From Phycisphaerae bacterium (lineage in GTDB: Bacteria; Planctomycetota; Phycisphaerae; UBA1845; CAIVHJ01), in assembly GCA_022072405.1 (NCBI GenBank), contig JAJVHX010000023.1, forward strand, positions 1-33,538: a DNA stretch of 33,538 bases. Direction: 5' to 3'. Of the stretch, positions 16,240-24,276 are shown in pieces. The notes beneath the pieces are model-generated. The model had not been told where the DNA came from and ran no database searches. It saw nothing but the letters and a program-made list of their open reading frames with translations. The position numbers and the translations under genes are program-made. The number at the start of each line of letters is the position of its first letter. The stretch's first letter is position 1.

Positions 16240-17160
16240 ATGGCGAATGACGAATTGAAATTACTGCAGTGGTTGCAGGAGGAGACGTCGACCAGCCCGC
16301 TGGTGACACTGGGTCTGGGCGATGATTTAGCCATTCTTTCCGGTGGCGGTACGCAACTGTTACTGGGTACCGACCTGGTCGTGGAAGGAACTCATTTTGA
16401 CCTGCGGCAGCACACCCTGGAACAGGTGGGCGGCAAGGCGATCAATGCGGCGATCAGTGATTGTGCGGCGATGGCTGTACAACCGGTGGCGGCGCTGGTG
16501 TCGCTGGTGCTGCCGCGCGGCCAGGTGTGGGCGATGGGTCAACCCCTGCTCGCCAGCATGATGACGGCAGCGAGTGCTTGTGATTGTGCAATCATCGGCG
16601 GCGACACCACCAGCGGCCTTGGTCCGCTGACGATTGATATCACCATTGTCGGTCAACCCTGGCCGGGTATCACTCCGATTCGACGGAATGGCGCTCGGCC
16701 GGACGACCTGCTGGCGGTCACCGGGCCGCTGGGCGGCAGCATCCTGGGTCACCACCTGAATTTTACTCCGCGCGTCGGCGAAGCACGGCTGCTGGCAGAG
16801 TGCCTGGGCGATCGTTTGCACGCTCTGCTCGATATCAGTGACGGATTGAGTCTCGATGCGTGGCGGATCGGGCACGCTTCGCAGTGCGGCATCATCCTCG
16901 ATGAAAAATTTCTGCAAGCGGTGATCAGTGCCGATGCTCAACTGCTGGCGGAGCGGGACGGTCGAAGCCCTTTAGACCATGCCTTGAGTGACGGAGAAGA
17001 TTATGAATTACTGTTAGCGATCGATCCTTCGGCGGGGTCGATACTCCCAACGCTACCGGTGAAAATTTATTTCGTGGGGCAATGCAGTCACCGCGGACTG
17101 CAACTGCGAAAAATGGACGGTACCATTGAAGAATTGACACCACGGGGCTGGGTGCATTGA
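16240..17160 (+). CDS. thiL: Thiamine-monophosphate kinase
   Basis: 306 residues, the usual family length. The signatures are L-G-L-G-D-D-L-A-I-L near the N-terminus (metal and ATP binding), I-G-G-D-T-T in the middle, D-I-S-D-G-L-S-L-D-A and the closing S-D-G-E-D-Y-E-L-L. It phosphorylates thiamine monophosphate to the diphosphate cofactor in the cytoplasm. It begins a tight operon; its TGA overlaps the next ATG as TGATG. thiS and thiG lie 6 kb downstream in a separate unit. No strong Shine-Dalgarno sequence precedes the ATG. Confidence 0.96.
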   Translation: MANDELKLLQWLQEETSTSPLVTLGLGDDLAILSGGGTQLLLGTDLVVEGTHFDLRQHTLEQVGGKAINAAISDCAAMAVQPVAALVSLVLPRGQVWAMGQPLLASMMTAASACDCAIIGGDTTSGLGPLTIDITIVGQPWPGITPIRRNGARPDDLLAVTGPLGGSILGHHLNFTPRVGEARLLAECLGDRLHALLDISDGLSLDAWRIGHASQCGIILDEKFLQAVISADAQLLAERDGRSPLDHALSDGEDYELLLAIDPSAGSILPTLPVKIYFVGQCSHRGLQLRKMDGTIEELTPRGWVH

Positions 17161-17651
17161 TGGAACAGTGGACCGTAGCCACACACTGCGTGGAGGAGAC
17201 GCTGGCTCTTGGAGCTATGTTGGGACGTTGCGCCGAACCCAATACCCTGATCGGACTGATCGGCCCGTTGGGGGCTGGCAAAACCCATTTCGTTAAAGGC
17301 GTCGCCGGCGGACTGGGCATTGCTCAATCGTGGCAAGTGAACAGCCCGACCTTTGTATTGATCAACGAATATCATGGCCGACTGCCCATTTTTCATATCG
17401 ATGCGTATCGATTGAACAGTGCCGCTGAACTCACGGCATTAGGATTCGAGGAAATGAGTCGCGCGGGAAGCGTGGTCATCATCGAATGGGCCGACCGGGT
17501 AGCGGAATTATTGACGGAAAACTGCCTGCAGATCACCATCGAACCCACCGGAGAAACACGACGGGAGTGGCGGTGGACGGGCAACGAACCGGAGACGGAT
17601 AAACTTATCGCCGAAGTCAGGAGTCAATATGTCACGAGCGGATGGTCGTAA
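17160..17651 (+). CDS. tsaE: tRNA threonylcarbamoyladenosine biosynthesis ATPase TsaE
   Basis: 163 residues. The ATG shares one base with the thiL stop. Walker A is G-P-L-G-A-G-K-T with Lys41; the downstream family blocks are S-P-T-F-V-L-I-N-E-Y, H-I-D-A-Y-R-L and I-I-E-W-A-D-R-V. TsaE hydrolyses ATP in the TsaB-TsaD-TsaE complex that makes t6A at position 37 of ANN-decoding tRNAs. The 3' end overlaps rph by 23 nt, so the genes are translated from one message. Confidence 0.96.
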   Translation: MEQWTVATHCVEETLALGAMLGRCAEPNTLIGLIGPLGAGKTHFVKGVAGGLGIAQSWQVNSPTFVLINEYHGRLPIFHIDAYRLNSAAELTALGFEEMSRAGSVVIIEWADRVAELLTENCLQITIEPTGETRREWRWTGNEPETDKLIAEVRSQYVTSGWS

Positions 17652-18348
17652 GGCCCAGGAGTTGCGTCCGGTGAAAATTGTGCGCCATTTCAACCGGAAC
17701 ACTCCCGGTTCGGTGCTGATCGCTACGGGAGAGACGAAAGTGCTCTGCACGGCTGTCCTGCAAGCCGGAGTACCCAAGTGGCGGGAAGGCAGCGGTCTGG
17801 GCTGGCTGACGGCGGAATATGATATGCTGCCCGGTTCAACCACCACCCGCCGGCCACGTAATCGCCAGCAGATTGACGGGCGAACACAGGAAATTCAGCG
17901 GCTGATCGGGCGTGCGCTGCGCCAAGCGGTCGATTTTGCCCGATTGGGTGAAAATACCATCCAGGTAGACTGTGACGTATTGCAAGCCGACGGCGGCACG
18001 CGCACGGCGTCGATCACCGGCGCATATATCGCCGTGGTCGATGCGGTGCAAAGTGCATTACAGAAAAAAATGCTGGCGCGAAATTGTGTGATCACCGCAG
18101 TGGCGGCAGTAAGTGCCGGCGTGGTGGAGGGTCGGGCGCTGCTGGATCTCGACTACCGTGAAGATGTGGCGGCAGAAGTGGACATGAACCTGGCGACGAC
18201 AGCGGAGGGCGGAATAATCGACATCCAGGCCACCGGTGAGAAATCCACCTGTTCTCGCCAGCAACTGGAGCGTTTGATAAAATTGGCTACTGCCGGTGTC
18301 CGTCAGTTGCTCCGCATTCAAGCCCAGGTACTTCGTCGGAGGAAATAG
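17629..18348 (+). CDS. rph: Ribonuclease PH
   Basis: 239 residues, full length. The N-terminal block R-A-D-G-R-K-A-Q-E-L-R-P and the phosphate-site region T-A-E-Y-D-M-L-P-G-S-T are standard, followed by R-T-Q-E-I-Q-R-L-I-G-R-A-L-R and D-C-D-V-L-Q-A-D-G-G-T-R-T-A. It trims the 3' ends of tRNA precursors by phosphorolysis. AGGAG lies 6 nt before the ATG, inside tsaE. In many bacteria rph is followed by rdgB, as it is here with one gene between. Confidence 0.98.
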   Translation: MSRADGRKAQELRPVKIVRHFNRNTPGSVLIATGETKVLCTAVLQAGVPKWREGSGLGWLTAEYDMLPGSTTTRRPRNRQQIDGRTQEIQRLIGRALRQAVDFARLGENTIQVDCDVLQADGGTRTASITGAYIAVVDAVQSALQKKMLARNCVITAVAAVSAGVVEGRALLDLDYREDVAAEVDMNLATTAEGGIIDIQATGEKSTCSRQQLERLIKLATAGVRQLLRIQAQVLRRRK

Positions 18349-18349
18349 C

Positions 18350-19189
18350 ATGTCAGGCAGGTGGGGACTGATTCTGCTAAGCAGCTTGCTATTCGCTTCT
18401 GCCGGTTGCCAGAGTAATCGTGGTGGTGGCGGTGGCGGGTCGATTTTCACCAGCCGTAACAGTGAACCGTGGACCATCCTGTGCCGTGAATTTTCGGGCC
18501 CGGAATACCGCCATTACTGCGAATCCCTGGCCGATGCCCTCCGCCGCACCGAAGGTGTCCGACCCGGCGAGGTCCGCTGTGAATATGATGATGCACGGCA
18601 GATCGGCTGGCTCTATTATGGGCGATATGATCGCCGGATCAATTCACAGACCAACAGCCTGGAAGCGCTGCCTGCGGAATTGACCCAGGATATCGTCATG
18701 ATCCAGGACCTGGGCACACCACAGTCGGGGCGGTATTTTGCCACAGCCAGGCCGGTACCTTTAGTGACCCACTTTCAGGGTCCGGATGCGATCAACCTGC
18801 GTTACGCCCGTGGTGTCTATACGCTGCAGGTGGCTGCCTTCTACCCCGAGCGGGGCTTTACTGAAGTTCAAAAAGCCGCGGTGGAGTATGCCCAGGCCCT
18901 GCGCCAGGAAGGCTATGAAGCCTATTATTACCACGGACCGACTCAATCCATTGTCACGATCGGCTGCTTCGGTGAAGACGCGGTGATCGACCAGAACGGC
19001 GTGCGACGATATTCAGCAGAAGTGACCCGGCTGCAGCAGAAGGAAGAATTCCGCTATAACTACGAAAATGGCCAGAAGCGCAGCCGGATCATCGGCGGAC
19101 AACGGATCGCGCCGGAGTCATTTCTGGTCAATATTCCCAGGCGGGAAGAGGATATTTATGAATCCACCTGGCAGAGCGATGTACACTGA
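18350..19189 (+). CDS. Lipoprotein with a SPOR-like domain
   Basis: 279 residues. The ATG at 18350 has GGAGGAAA just upstream, so the longer frame into rph is rejected. The signal peptide ends in a lipobox S-A-G-C with Cys20, followed by a run of glycines. The segment around residues 155-212 (V-Y-T-L-Q-V-A-A-F-Y, then A-L-R-Q-E-G-Y-E-A-Y-Y) has the strand-helix pattern of SPOR domains, which bind denuded peptidoglycan glycan strands. The middle region is of no family I know. It lies between rph and rdgB, overlapping rdgB by 32 nt. An envelope role is inferred. Confidence 0.82.
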   Translation: MSGRWGLILLSSLLFASAGCQSNRGGGGGGSIFTSRNSEPWTILCREFSGPEYRHYCESLADALRRTEGVRPGEVRCEYDDARQIGWLYYGRYDRRINSQTNSLEALPAELTQDIVMIQDLGTPQSGRYFATARPVPLVTHFQGPDAINLRYARGVYTLQVAAFYPERGFTEVQKAAVEYAQALRQEGYEAYYYHGPTQSIVTIGCFGEDAVIDQNGVRRYSAEVTRLQQKEEFRYNYENGQKRSRIIGGQRIAPESFLVNIPRREEDIYESTWQSDVH

Positions 19190-19781
19190 GCTGCTGGTGG
19201 CGACGTCCAATCGGGGTAAATTGGCCGAGATTACTACGCTGCTGGCCCCCCGGGGCTGGCGACTGCTGGGGCTGGCGGACCTGCACCCTCCCCTGTCGGA
19301 AGCTGTCGAGGATGGTGACACTTTTGTGGCCAATGCCGAGAAAAAAGCCTGTTACTACGCCCATACCAGTGGACACCTGACACTGGCTGATGATTCCGGC
19401 CTGGAAGTGGAAGCTCTGAACGGCCAGCCGGGAGTCCACTCCGCCCGCTACGCCGGCTTACCCGGCAACGATCAGGCCAATAACGCCCTGCTGATAGAGC
19501 GGCTGCAGGCTATCCCGGCTGCACAACGCAGGGCTCGGTTTCGCTGCGCGATGGTGCTGGCGGGGCCGGATGGCTCGATTCTGGCCACGACTGAAGGCAC
19601 TATCGAGGGCTTGGTCATCGACGCGCCTCGCGGCCGAAACGGCTTTGGTTATGATCCACACTTCCTGATCCCCCACCTGGGCCAAACTGCCGCCGAACTG
19701 CCACCGGAACTGAAAAATCAGATCAGCCATCGCGGCCAGGCGCTGACCCGGATGATCGAGAGGCTGGCTCAAATTTTTTAA
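19158..19781 (+). CDS. rdgB: XTP/dITP pyrophosphatase (Ham1/RdgB)
   Basis: 207 residues from the ATG at 19158, which has AGAGGA about 6 nt upstream; an ATG at 19179 is the alternative. Family signatures are A-T-S-N-R-G-K-L-A-E-I at the N-terminus, D-D-S-G-L-E-V-E-A-L-N-G, P-G-V-H-S-A-R-Y-A-G and G-F-G-Y-D-P-H-F. It removes deaminated purine triphosphates (ITP, dITP, XTP) from the nucleotide pool. It is the last gene of the thiL-to-rdgB run; no clear hairpin terminator follows. Confidence 0.97.
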   Translation: MNPPGRAMYTELLVATSNRGKLAEITTLLAPRGWRLLGLADLHPPLSEAVEDGDTFVANAEKKACYYAHTSGHLTLADDSGLEVEALNGQPGVHSARYAGLPGNDQANNALLIERLQAIPAAQRRARFRCAMVLAGPDGSILATTEGTIEGLVIDAPRGRNGFGYDPHFLIPHLGQTAAELPPELKNQISHRGQALTRMIERLAQIF

Positions 19782-19810
19782 TAAATTTTCATACCACGGT
19801 GTTCATTCCA

Positions 19811-19838
19811 TTGAGTCACCCCGTCATACCGTTATAAT
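19811..19838 (+). promoter_or_regulatory. Promoter of the polyamine operon
   Basis: TTGAGT (19811-19816) and a perfect TATAAT (19833-19838) are 16 nt apart. The leader would be about 60 nt and ends in a strong AGGAGG 8 nt before the ATG at 19905. It is the best-looking promoter in the window. Confidence 0.75.
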
Positions 19839-19904
19839 GCCCATCCTTGGTTTTTTCTTTTTTGGTCACCCTCAACCACGTACCAATTTCAGGAGGCCGA
19901 AACC

Positions 19905-20459
19905 ATGCCCGGGATTGTGCCCAAGGCTATGTTTTTCACCAAAGGGGTCGGCAAGCATAAGACCAATCTGCAATCGTTTGAAGAAGCCCTGCGCGACGCC
20001 GGCATCGCGCCGCTGAATCTGGTGCGGGTCAGCAGTATCTACCCGCCGGGCTGTAAAATTCTTCCGCGTTCACAGGGAGTCAAGAAACTCAGTCCCGGAC
20101 AGATCGTCCACTGCGTCATCGCCGAGGCCCGCGACAACGAACCCAATCGTCTGTTGTGTGCGGGTATTGGTCTGGCACTGCCGGCGGACAAGGATCAATA
20201 CGGTTATATCTCCGAACATCATGGTTTCGGGCTAACCCAGGCCAAGTGTGCCGACCTGGTCGAAGATATGGCCGCCAGCATGCTCGGCAGCACCCTCGGT
20301 ATCGACCTCGACCCGGACAAAGCCTGGGATGAACGGCGAGCGATCTATAAGAGCAGCAACCTGATCATCAAATCGCAGGCCTGTGTACAGACGGCGGAAG
20401 GTGATAAAAACGGCTTGTGGACGACTGTGATCGCCGCGGCGGTGTTCGTTTATGATTAA
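19905..20459 (+). CDS. pdaD: Pyruvoyl-dependent arginine decarboxylase
   Basis: 184 residues. The proenzyme self-cleaves between two serines to give a beta chain and an alpha chain capped by pyruvoyl; the site is V-S43-S44-I-Y-P-P-G. The catalytic acid loop S-E-H-H-G-F-G and the core G-I-G-L-A match PvlArgDC. The product is agmatine from arginine. A perfect AGGAGG ribosome-binding site suggests strong expression. It is followed directly by a DHS-family gene and agmatinase, giving the route arginine to agmatine to putrescine. It is not related to PLP-dependent SpeA. Confidence 0.94.
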   Translation: MPGIVPKAMFFTKGVGKHKTNLQSFEEALRDAGIAPLNLVRVSSIYPPGCKILPRSQGVKKLSPGQIVHCVIAEARDNEPNRLLCAGIGLALPADKDQYGYISEHHGFGLTQAKCADLVEDMAASMLGSTLGIDLDPDKAWDERRAIYKSSNLIIKSQACVQTAEGDKNGLWTTVIAAAVFVYD

Positions 20460-20475
20460 TGGTTGAGTACGGCGC

Positions 20476-20481
20476 TATAAT
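20476..20481 (+). promoter_or_regulatory. Possible internal -10 box
   Basis: A perfect TATAAT lies between the two candidate starts of the DHS-family gene. No good -35 box is seen at the right distance. If real, it would give a leaderless or near-leaderless message for the ATG at 20492. Confidence 0.2.
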
Positions 20482-20491
20482 AGGATTGTCC

Positions 20492-21634
20492 ATGAACCCC
20501 CACCATCCATGCCAGAAAGAGGGAGCGCTCCAGGCGGAACAACTTTTTTCCGCACCGGAGATTGATCCCCTGCAACTGCGCGGCCGGGAAAACATCGCTG
20601 ATTTTATCGATCAGGTGTTTGCCCGCAGCGGATTCAATGGTCGGCTGCTGGCGGAGGCGGCGCAACTCTATTCACAGATGTTGAAGGAAAATGTTACGAT
20701 CGGCCTAACCATCGCCGGGGCGATGACGCCGATCGGCATGAGCGGGGTGGTGAATTCACTGATCGAGGCTGGGTTCGTTGATTTCATCATCTCCACCGGA
20801 GCCAATCTCTATCATGATCTGCATCGGCCCTACAACTGCCCGATGGTGCAGGGCAATGCCGTGCTGGATGACAACGATCTGGCCGAAGCCGGTGTGGCCC
20901 GTATTTATGACGTCTTCATCGGTGAAGATGAAACCCTGATGGCCACTGACAAAATTATTCTCAAAAATCTGGGCAAGTTGAAATTCGACGCCCCTTTCTC
21001 CACCGCCGCGCTCCACCAGAAACTGGGCGAAGCCGTCTTGCAGTCGGCCCAACATCCCGAAAGATCGCTGCTGGCTACGGCCGCCAAGCATAAAGTGCCG
21101 ATTTATACCAGTTCCCCCGGCGATTCCTCGATCGGCATGAATCTGGTCGTGCCCTACATTCTCGATCAGCCCGTACCGCTGAATCCGATACTCGACGTGA
21201 TCGAGTCGTCGGCCATCGTGCGCGATGCGGACAAGAACGGCGTGATCATCCTGGGCGGCGGGTCACCCAAGAATTTTTATCTGCAGACGCAGCCCACCCT
21301 GCATCAGATTCTGCAGGATCGCAGCAAGGGCGGCCATGATTATTTCATCCAGCTCACGGTCGATGCCCCCCACTGGGGCGGACTGAGCGGAGCCACGCCC
21401 AAGGAAGCGCGCAGCTGGGGCAAGATCAAGGATGCCCATAAAGACAATGTGGTGGTCTATTCCTGCACTTCCATCAGTTTTCCCCTGCTAGCGCAATATG
21501 TACTGATCCGCAACCAGCCACGCCCGCCCCGCCGGTTGTATGAGCGCGTTCCGGAGATGGTGACGGAGTTGATGAGCATCGCCCGCGGCAATCGGGAATT
21601 GCTGGACCAGTATCGACACCTCTATCAAAAATAA
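20492..21634 (+). CDS. Deoxyhypusine synthase-family enzyme, polyamine-linked
   Basis: 380 residues from the ATG at 20492, chosen for AGGA about 7 nt upstream. An ATG at 20459 overlaps the previous stop as TAATG and would add 11 residues. DHS-fold features are visible: S-P-G-D-S-S-I-G, the NAD-binding G-G-G-S-P-K-N-F and the catalytic-lysine block S-W-G-K-I-K, where the lysine would form the imine intermediate (residue 311). Eukaryotic DHS modifies eIF5A using spermidine. Bacteria lack eIF5A, so this homologue more likely transfers a butylamine group to a small amine, as in homospermidine synthesis. The substrate is inferred. The operon setting with arginine decarboxylase and agmatinase supports a polyamine role. 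Confidence 0.88.
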   Translation: MNPHHPCQKEGALQAEQLFSAPEIDPLQLRGRENIADFIDQVFARSGFNGRLLAEAAQLYSQMLKENVTIGLTIAGAMTPIGMSGVVNSLIEAGFVDFIISTGANLYHDLHRPYNCPMVQGNAVLDDNDLAEAGVARIYDVFIGEDETLMATDKIILKNLGKLKFDAPFSTAALHQKLGEAVLQSAQHPERSLLATAAKHKVPIYTSSPGDSSIGMNLVVPYILDQPVPLNPILDVIESSAIVRDADKNGVIILGGGSPKNFYLQTQPTLHQILQDRSKGGHDYFIQLTVDAPHWGGLSGATPKEARSWGKIKDAHKDNVVVYSCTSISFPLLAQYVLIRNQPRPPRRLYERVPEMVTELMSIARGNRELLDQYRHLYQK

Positions 21635-21655
21635 TTGTGGGATACTCAATTATCC

Positions 21656-22531
21656 GTGACCAGCCAACCTGATAATTTTCTGGGATTGCCGCAGCAATAC
21701 GCTGATTACCGCAAGGCGCGCTTTGCGGTGTTGCCGATTCCCTACGACGCGACCACCAGCTTCATGACCGGTACGCGCCATGGGCCCCGCGCCATCATCA
21801 CCGCCTCGCAGCAGACCGAACTGTACGATATGGATCTGGGTCGTGAATTTTATCAGGCGGGTGTTGCGACACTCGAGCCGCTTTTTCCCAATGTCGCCGG
21901 TCCGCAGGCCATGGCGGAAGATATTTACCACGCCGCCAAACCGGTAGTACGCGACGGCAAATTCCTGATCAGCCTCGGCGGTGAACACAGCATCAGCAGC
22001 GGGCTGGTCCGCGCCGTTCGCGAAAAATATAAAAAACTGTCCGTCCTGCAGATCGACGCCCACGCGGACCTGCGGGCCGAGTATGAAGGCTCACCCCATT
22101 CCCATGCCTGCGTCATGCGGCGTATTCATGAAAGTGGAACACCTATTTGCGGGGTGGGCATTCGCAATTATTCAGTAGAAGAAGCCCGCTACATCAAACA
22201 GAAAAAAATCACCCTGATCAGTGCCCTCGATTGCCTGAGCAGCGAGGATTGGCTGGATCGAGTTCTGGCCGCGCTCACGGACGATGTTTATGTGACGATC
22301 GATATCGACGGCTTCGATCCCGCCTTTGCACCGGGGACGGGCACTCCTGAACCGGGCGGACTGGACTGGTATACGGTCAACGCTCTGCTGCAGGCGGTGG
22401 CTCTGGAAAAACGTATTGTCGCTGCCGACATTGTGGAAGTAACCCCGATTCCCGGCCAGGTCGTCACCGAATTCCTCGCCGCCAAACTCGCTTACCGGCT
22501 CATCAGTTACGTGCAACATTTCTCCGCATAA
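21656..22531 (+). CDS. speB: Agmatinase (ureohydrolase family)
   Basis: 291 residues from the GTG at 21656; a TTG at 21635 directly after the previous stop is also in frame, and neither has a clear Shine-Dalgarno sequence. The manganese ligands of the arginase/agmatinase fold are present: G-G-E-H-S, D-A-H-A-D-L-R and D-I-D-G-F-D-P. The N-terminal block F-L-G-L-P and G-T-R-H-G-P-R-A-I are agmatinase-like. It hydrolyses agmatine to putrescine and urea, using the product of the first gene in the operon. The end is followed by a repeat-filled spacer. Confidence 0.94.
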   Translation: MTSQPDNFLGLPQQYADYRKARFAVLPIPYDATTSFMTGTRHGPRAIITASQQTELYDMDLGREFYQAGVATLEPLFPNVAGPQAMAEDIYHAAKPVVRDGKFLISLGGEHSISSGLVRAVREKYKKLSVLQIDAHADLRAEYEGSPHSHACVMRRIHESGTPICGVGIRNYSVEEARYIKQKKITLISALDCLSSEDWLDRVLAALTDDVYVTIDIDGFDPAFAPGTGTPEPGGLDWYTVNALLQAVALEKRIVAADIVEVTPIPGQVVTEFLAAKLAYRLISYVQHFSA

Positions 22532-22575
22532 GCGCTGCTACGCTTGATTTCCATCATCAATAAATTAACGAATAT

Positions 22576-22599
22576 CGCTCCCTTATAATCGCTGCTCTG
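22576..22599. repeat. Degenerate copy of the REP-like core
   Basis: CGCTCCCTTATAATCGCTGCTC matches the core at 1632-1653 except at four positions (TAA for CGG, and T for G). It lies 12 nt before the intact inverted-repeat element at 22612 and includes TATAAT by chance or by use. Confidence 0.5.
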
Positions 22600-22611
22600 A
22601 TAATCCCTATT

Positions 22612-22701
22612 GGTACTGGTATCGTTTGAAGCAAAATTCAAACACACTATGTTGAAGACCACTCCCTTACGGTCGCGGCTCGGTGAAACGATACCAGTAC
22701 C
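22612..22701. repeat. REP-like element with perfect 16-bp inverted arms
   Basis: GGTACTGGTATCGTTT (22612-22627) and AAACGATACCAGTACC (22686-22701) are perfect inverted repeats. The 20-nt core CTCCCTTACGGTCGCGGCTC lies at 22662-22681 and is identical to that at 1634-1653. The element fills the spacer between agmatinase and thiS. Confidence 0.75.
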
Positions 22702-22721
22702 TTCCTATGGCTACCGCTTGC

Positions 22722-22750
22722 TTGCTGCGATGCCCGCCAATTTCTATAAT
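22722..22750 (+). promoter_or_regulatory. Promoter of thiS
   Basis: TTGCTG (22722-22727) and a perfect TATAAT (22745-22750) are 17 nt apart. The leader would be only about 13 nt, too short for a TPP riboswitch. Confidence 0.55.
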
Positions 22751-22769
22751 CCACAGTTCAGGTGACCCC

Positions 22770-22970
22770 ATGAAAATAATGCTCAACGGCGAGGAGCGCA
22801 CGCTGAATGGCGAGTGGTCTCTCACCCGCCTGATGGAAGAACTGCAACTGCCGCCGCAGCGGGTAGCGGTGGAGGTGAATCGCCAACTGGTGACGCGGGC
22901 CTGTTTCGGGCAGACGTTGCTGCACGAGGGCGATCAGGTGGAGATTGTCACCCTGGTAGGAGGCGGCTGA
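22770..22970 (+). CDS. thiS: Sulfur carrier protein ThiS
   Basis: 66 residues, the normal size. AGGTGA lies about 5 nt before the ATG. It has the ubiquitin-like beta-grasp pattern: M-L-N-G-E-E-R at the start, I-V-T-L-V-G-G-G at the end. The C-terminus reads G-G-G; ThiS normally ends in G-G, whose last glycine is thiocarboxylated and gives sulfur to thiazole synthesis. Its TGA overlaps the thiG ATG as TGATG. Confidence 0.93.
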   Translation: MKIMLNGEERTLNGEWSLTRLMEELQLPPQRVAVEVNRQLVTRACFGQTLLHEGDQVEIVTLVGGG

Positions 22971-23785
22971 TGTCCACAGCACTGCGCATCGGAACATTCG
23001 AGTTTCACTCCCGCCTGTTCGTGGGAACCGGTAAATACACCAGCTATGAAGTGATGCAGCAGGCGTTGGCGGCGGCCCGCTGCCAGGTGGTAACGGTGGC
23101 GGTACGTCGCGAACGGCTTTATGACAGCCAAAACCGCAGCCTGCTCGATTTCCTCGACCTGAAGCGTTACACCATTCTACCAAATACGGCGGGTTGTTTT
23201 ACCGCCGAGGATGCCATCCGCCATGCCCGCCTGGCCCGTGAACTGCTCGAGGGATTGAACAACCCCGGCTCGAAGTGGGTCAAGCTGGAAGTTCTGGCTG
23301 ATAAAAAAACACTTCTGCCCGACCCTGTAGCGACGTTGCAAGCCACCCGCGAACTGGTGCGCGACGGTTTCACCGTGTTAGTCTACACCAATGACGATCC
23401 GGTGCTCTGCCGCCAGCTCAAGGAGGCGGGCGCTGCCAGCGTGATGCCCGCCGGCGCCCCGATCGGCAGCGGGTTGGGCATCCTGAATCCCAATAATATC
23501 CGCATCGCGTTGGAATATCTCAAAGAGAATGACCCGGACTATCCGGTCATAGTCGATGCCGGCGTGGGCACCGCCTCCGATGTCACCGTGGCCATGGAGC
23601 TGGGTGCGGATGGGGTGCTCTTGAATACCGGTGTAGCCAGTGCCCGCGATCCGGTGCGGATGGCCACTGCGATGTATCACGCCATCGAAGCGGGACGGCT
23701 GGCCTGGGGCGCAGGTCGCATTCCCAAACGGGCCTACGCCACGGCAAGTTCTACTTTTGACGGCATGATCAACAGCAGCCAGTAA
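22970..23785 (+). CDS. thiG: Thiazole synthase ThiG
   Basis: 271 residues. The TIM-barrel signatures are present: F-V-G-T-G-K-Y near the N-terminus, the Schiff-base lysine in K-L-E-V-L (Lys105), [19 protein letters not shown] and G-V-L-L-N-T-G-V-A. It makes the thiazole phosphate of thiamine from deoxyxylulose phosphate, an imine of glycine and the sulfur on ThiS. thiF, thiO/thiH and thiC are not in the window. The stop overlaps the next gene as TAATG. Confidence 0.97.
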   Translation: MSTALRIGTFEFHSRLFVGTGKYTSYEVMQQALAAARCQVVTVAVRRERLYDSQNRSLLDFLDLKRYTILPNTAGCFTAEDAIRHARLARELLEGLNNPGSKWVKLEVLADKKTLLPDPVATLQATRELVRDGFTVLVYTNDDPVLCRQLKEAGAASVMPAGAPIGSGLGILNPNNIRIALEYLKENDPDYPVIVDAGVGTASDVTVAMELGADGVLLNTGVASARDPVRMATAMYHAIEAGRLAWGAGRIPKRAYATASSTFDGMINSSQ

Positions 23786-24267
23786 TGGATTTCGAGTTAC
23801 CCATCGACACCTCATATATGCCCAGACGCCTGCGCAATAAAATTCTGATCTGGTTGATTGGACTGGGCTTGCTCAACTGCCTGCTCTTTACGGTAGTCTA
23901 TGCGTATATCGGTGGTGATGCCTTGAACGGAAAAGTGGTGGATAGCCGGTTCTATGTGCGCGGTCATTTTCTGCGCGACGCCGGCGGCCAGGCCACTGAA
24001 GTATCGCAAGCCGTCTGGATTTACAGCTTCGTCCATGCCATCTCCATCTGGCCGACGATCGGTGGCGTGCTGTGTTCGATGCTGGTGCTGGCCCGGCCGC
24101 ATATCATCGCCACCATGCAGGAGGAGATGGTCATCCGCGGAGGCAGCTTTGTCTCGGCGGCCATGACGCTGATCCTGATCGTGACCGGTGCCAGTACGGT
24201 CCATTTTGTGATCGATTTTATTCGCGCCATGATGGCGGTAGGCGCGGGGCATAACTTCGGCCCCTGA
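23785..24267 (+). CDS. Small membrane protein of unknown function
   Basis: 160 residues if the ATG overlapping the thiG stop is used; an ATG at 23818 (149 residues) is possible. There are three hydrophobic segments, about residues 20-45, 80-105 and 122-147, with a hydrophilic loop between the first two that probably lies outside. No catalytic motif is seen. It is coupled to thiG by overlap and is 9 nt before the helicase gene. A thiamine-related transport role is possible from position but has no motif support. Confidence 0.75.
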   Translation: MDFELPIDTSYMPRRLRNKILIWLIGLGLLNCLLFTVVYAYIGGDALNGKVVDSRFYVRGHFLRDAGGQATEVSQAVWIYSFVHAISIWPTIGGVLCSMLVLARPHIIATMQEEMVIRGGSFVSAAMTLILIVTGASTVHFVIDFIRAMMAVGAGHNFGP

Positions 24268-24276
24268 GGTAACCAC

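Noticed and set aside
22532..22769. TPP riboswitch before thiS
   Set aside because: No CTGAGA-type element is present, and the likely transcription start leaves only about 13 nt before the ATG.
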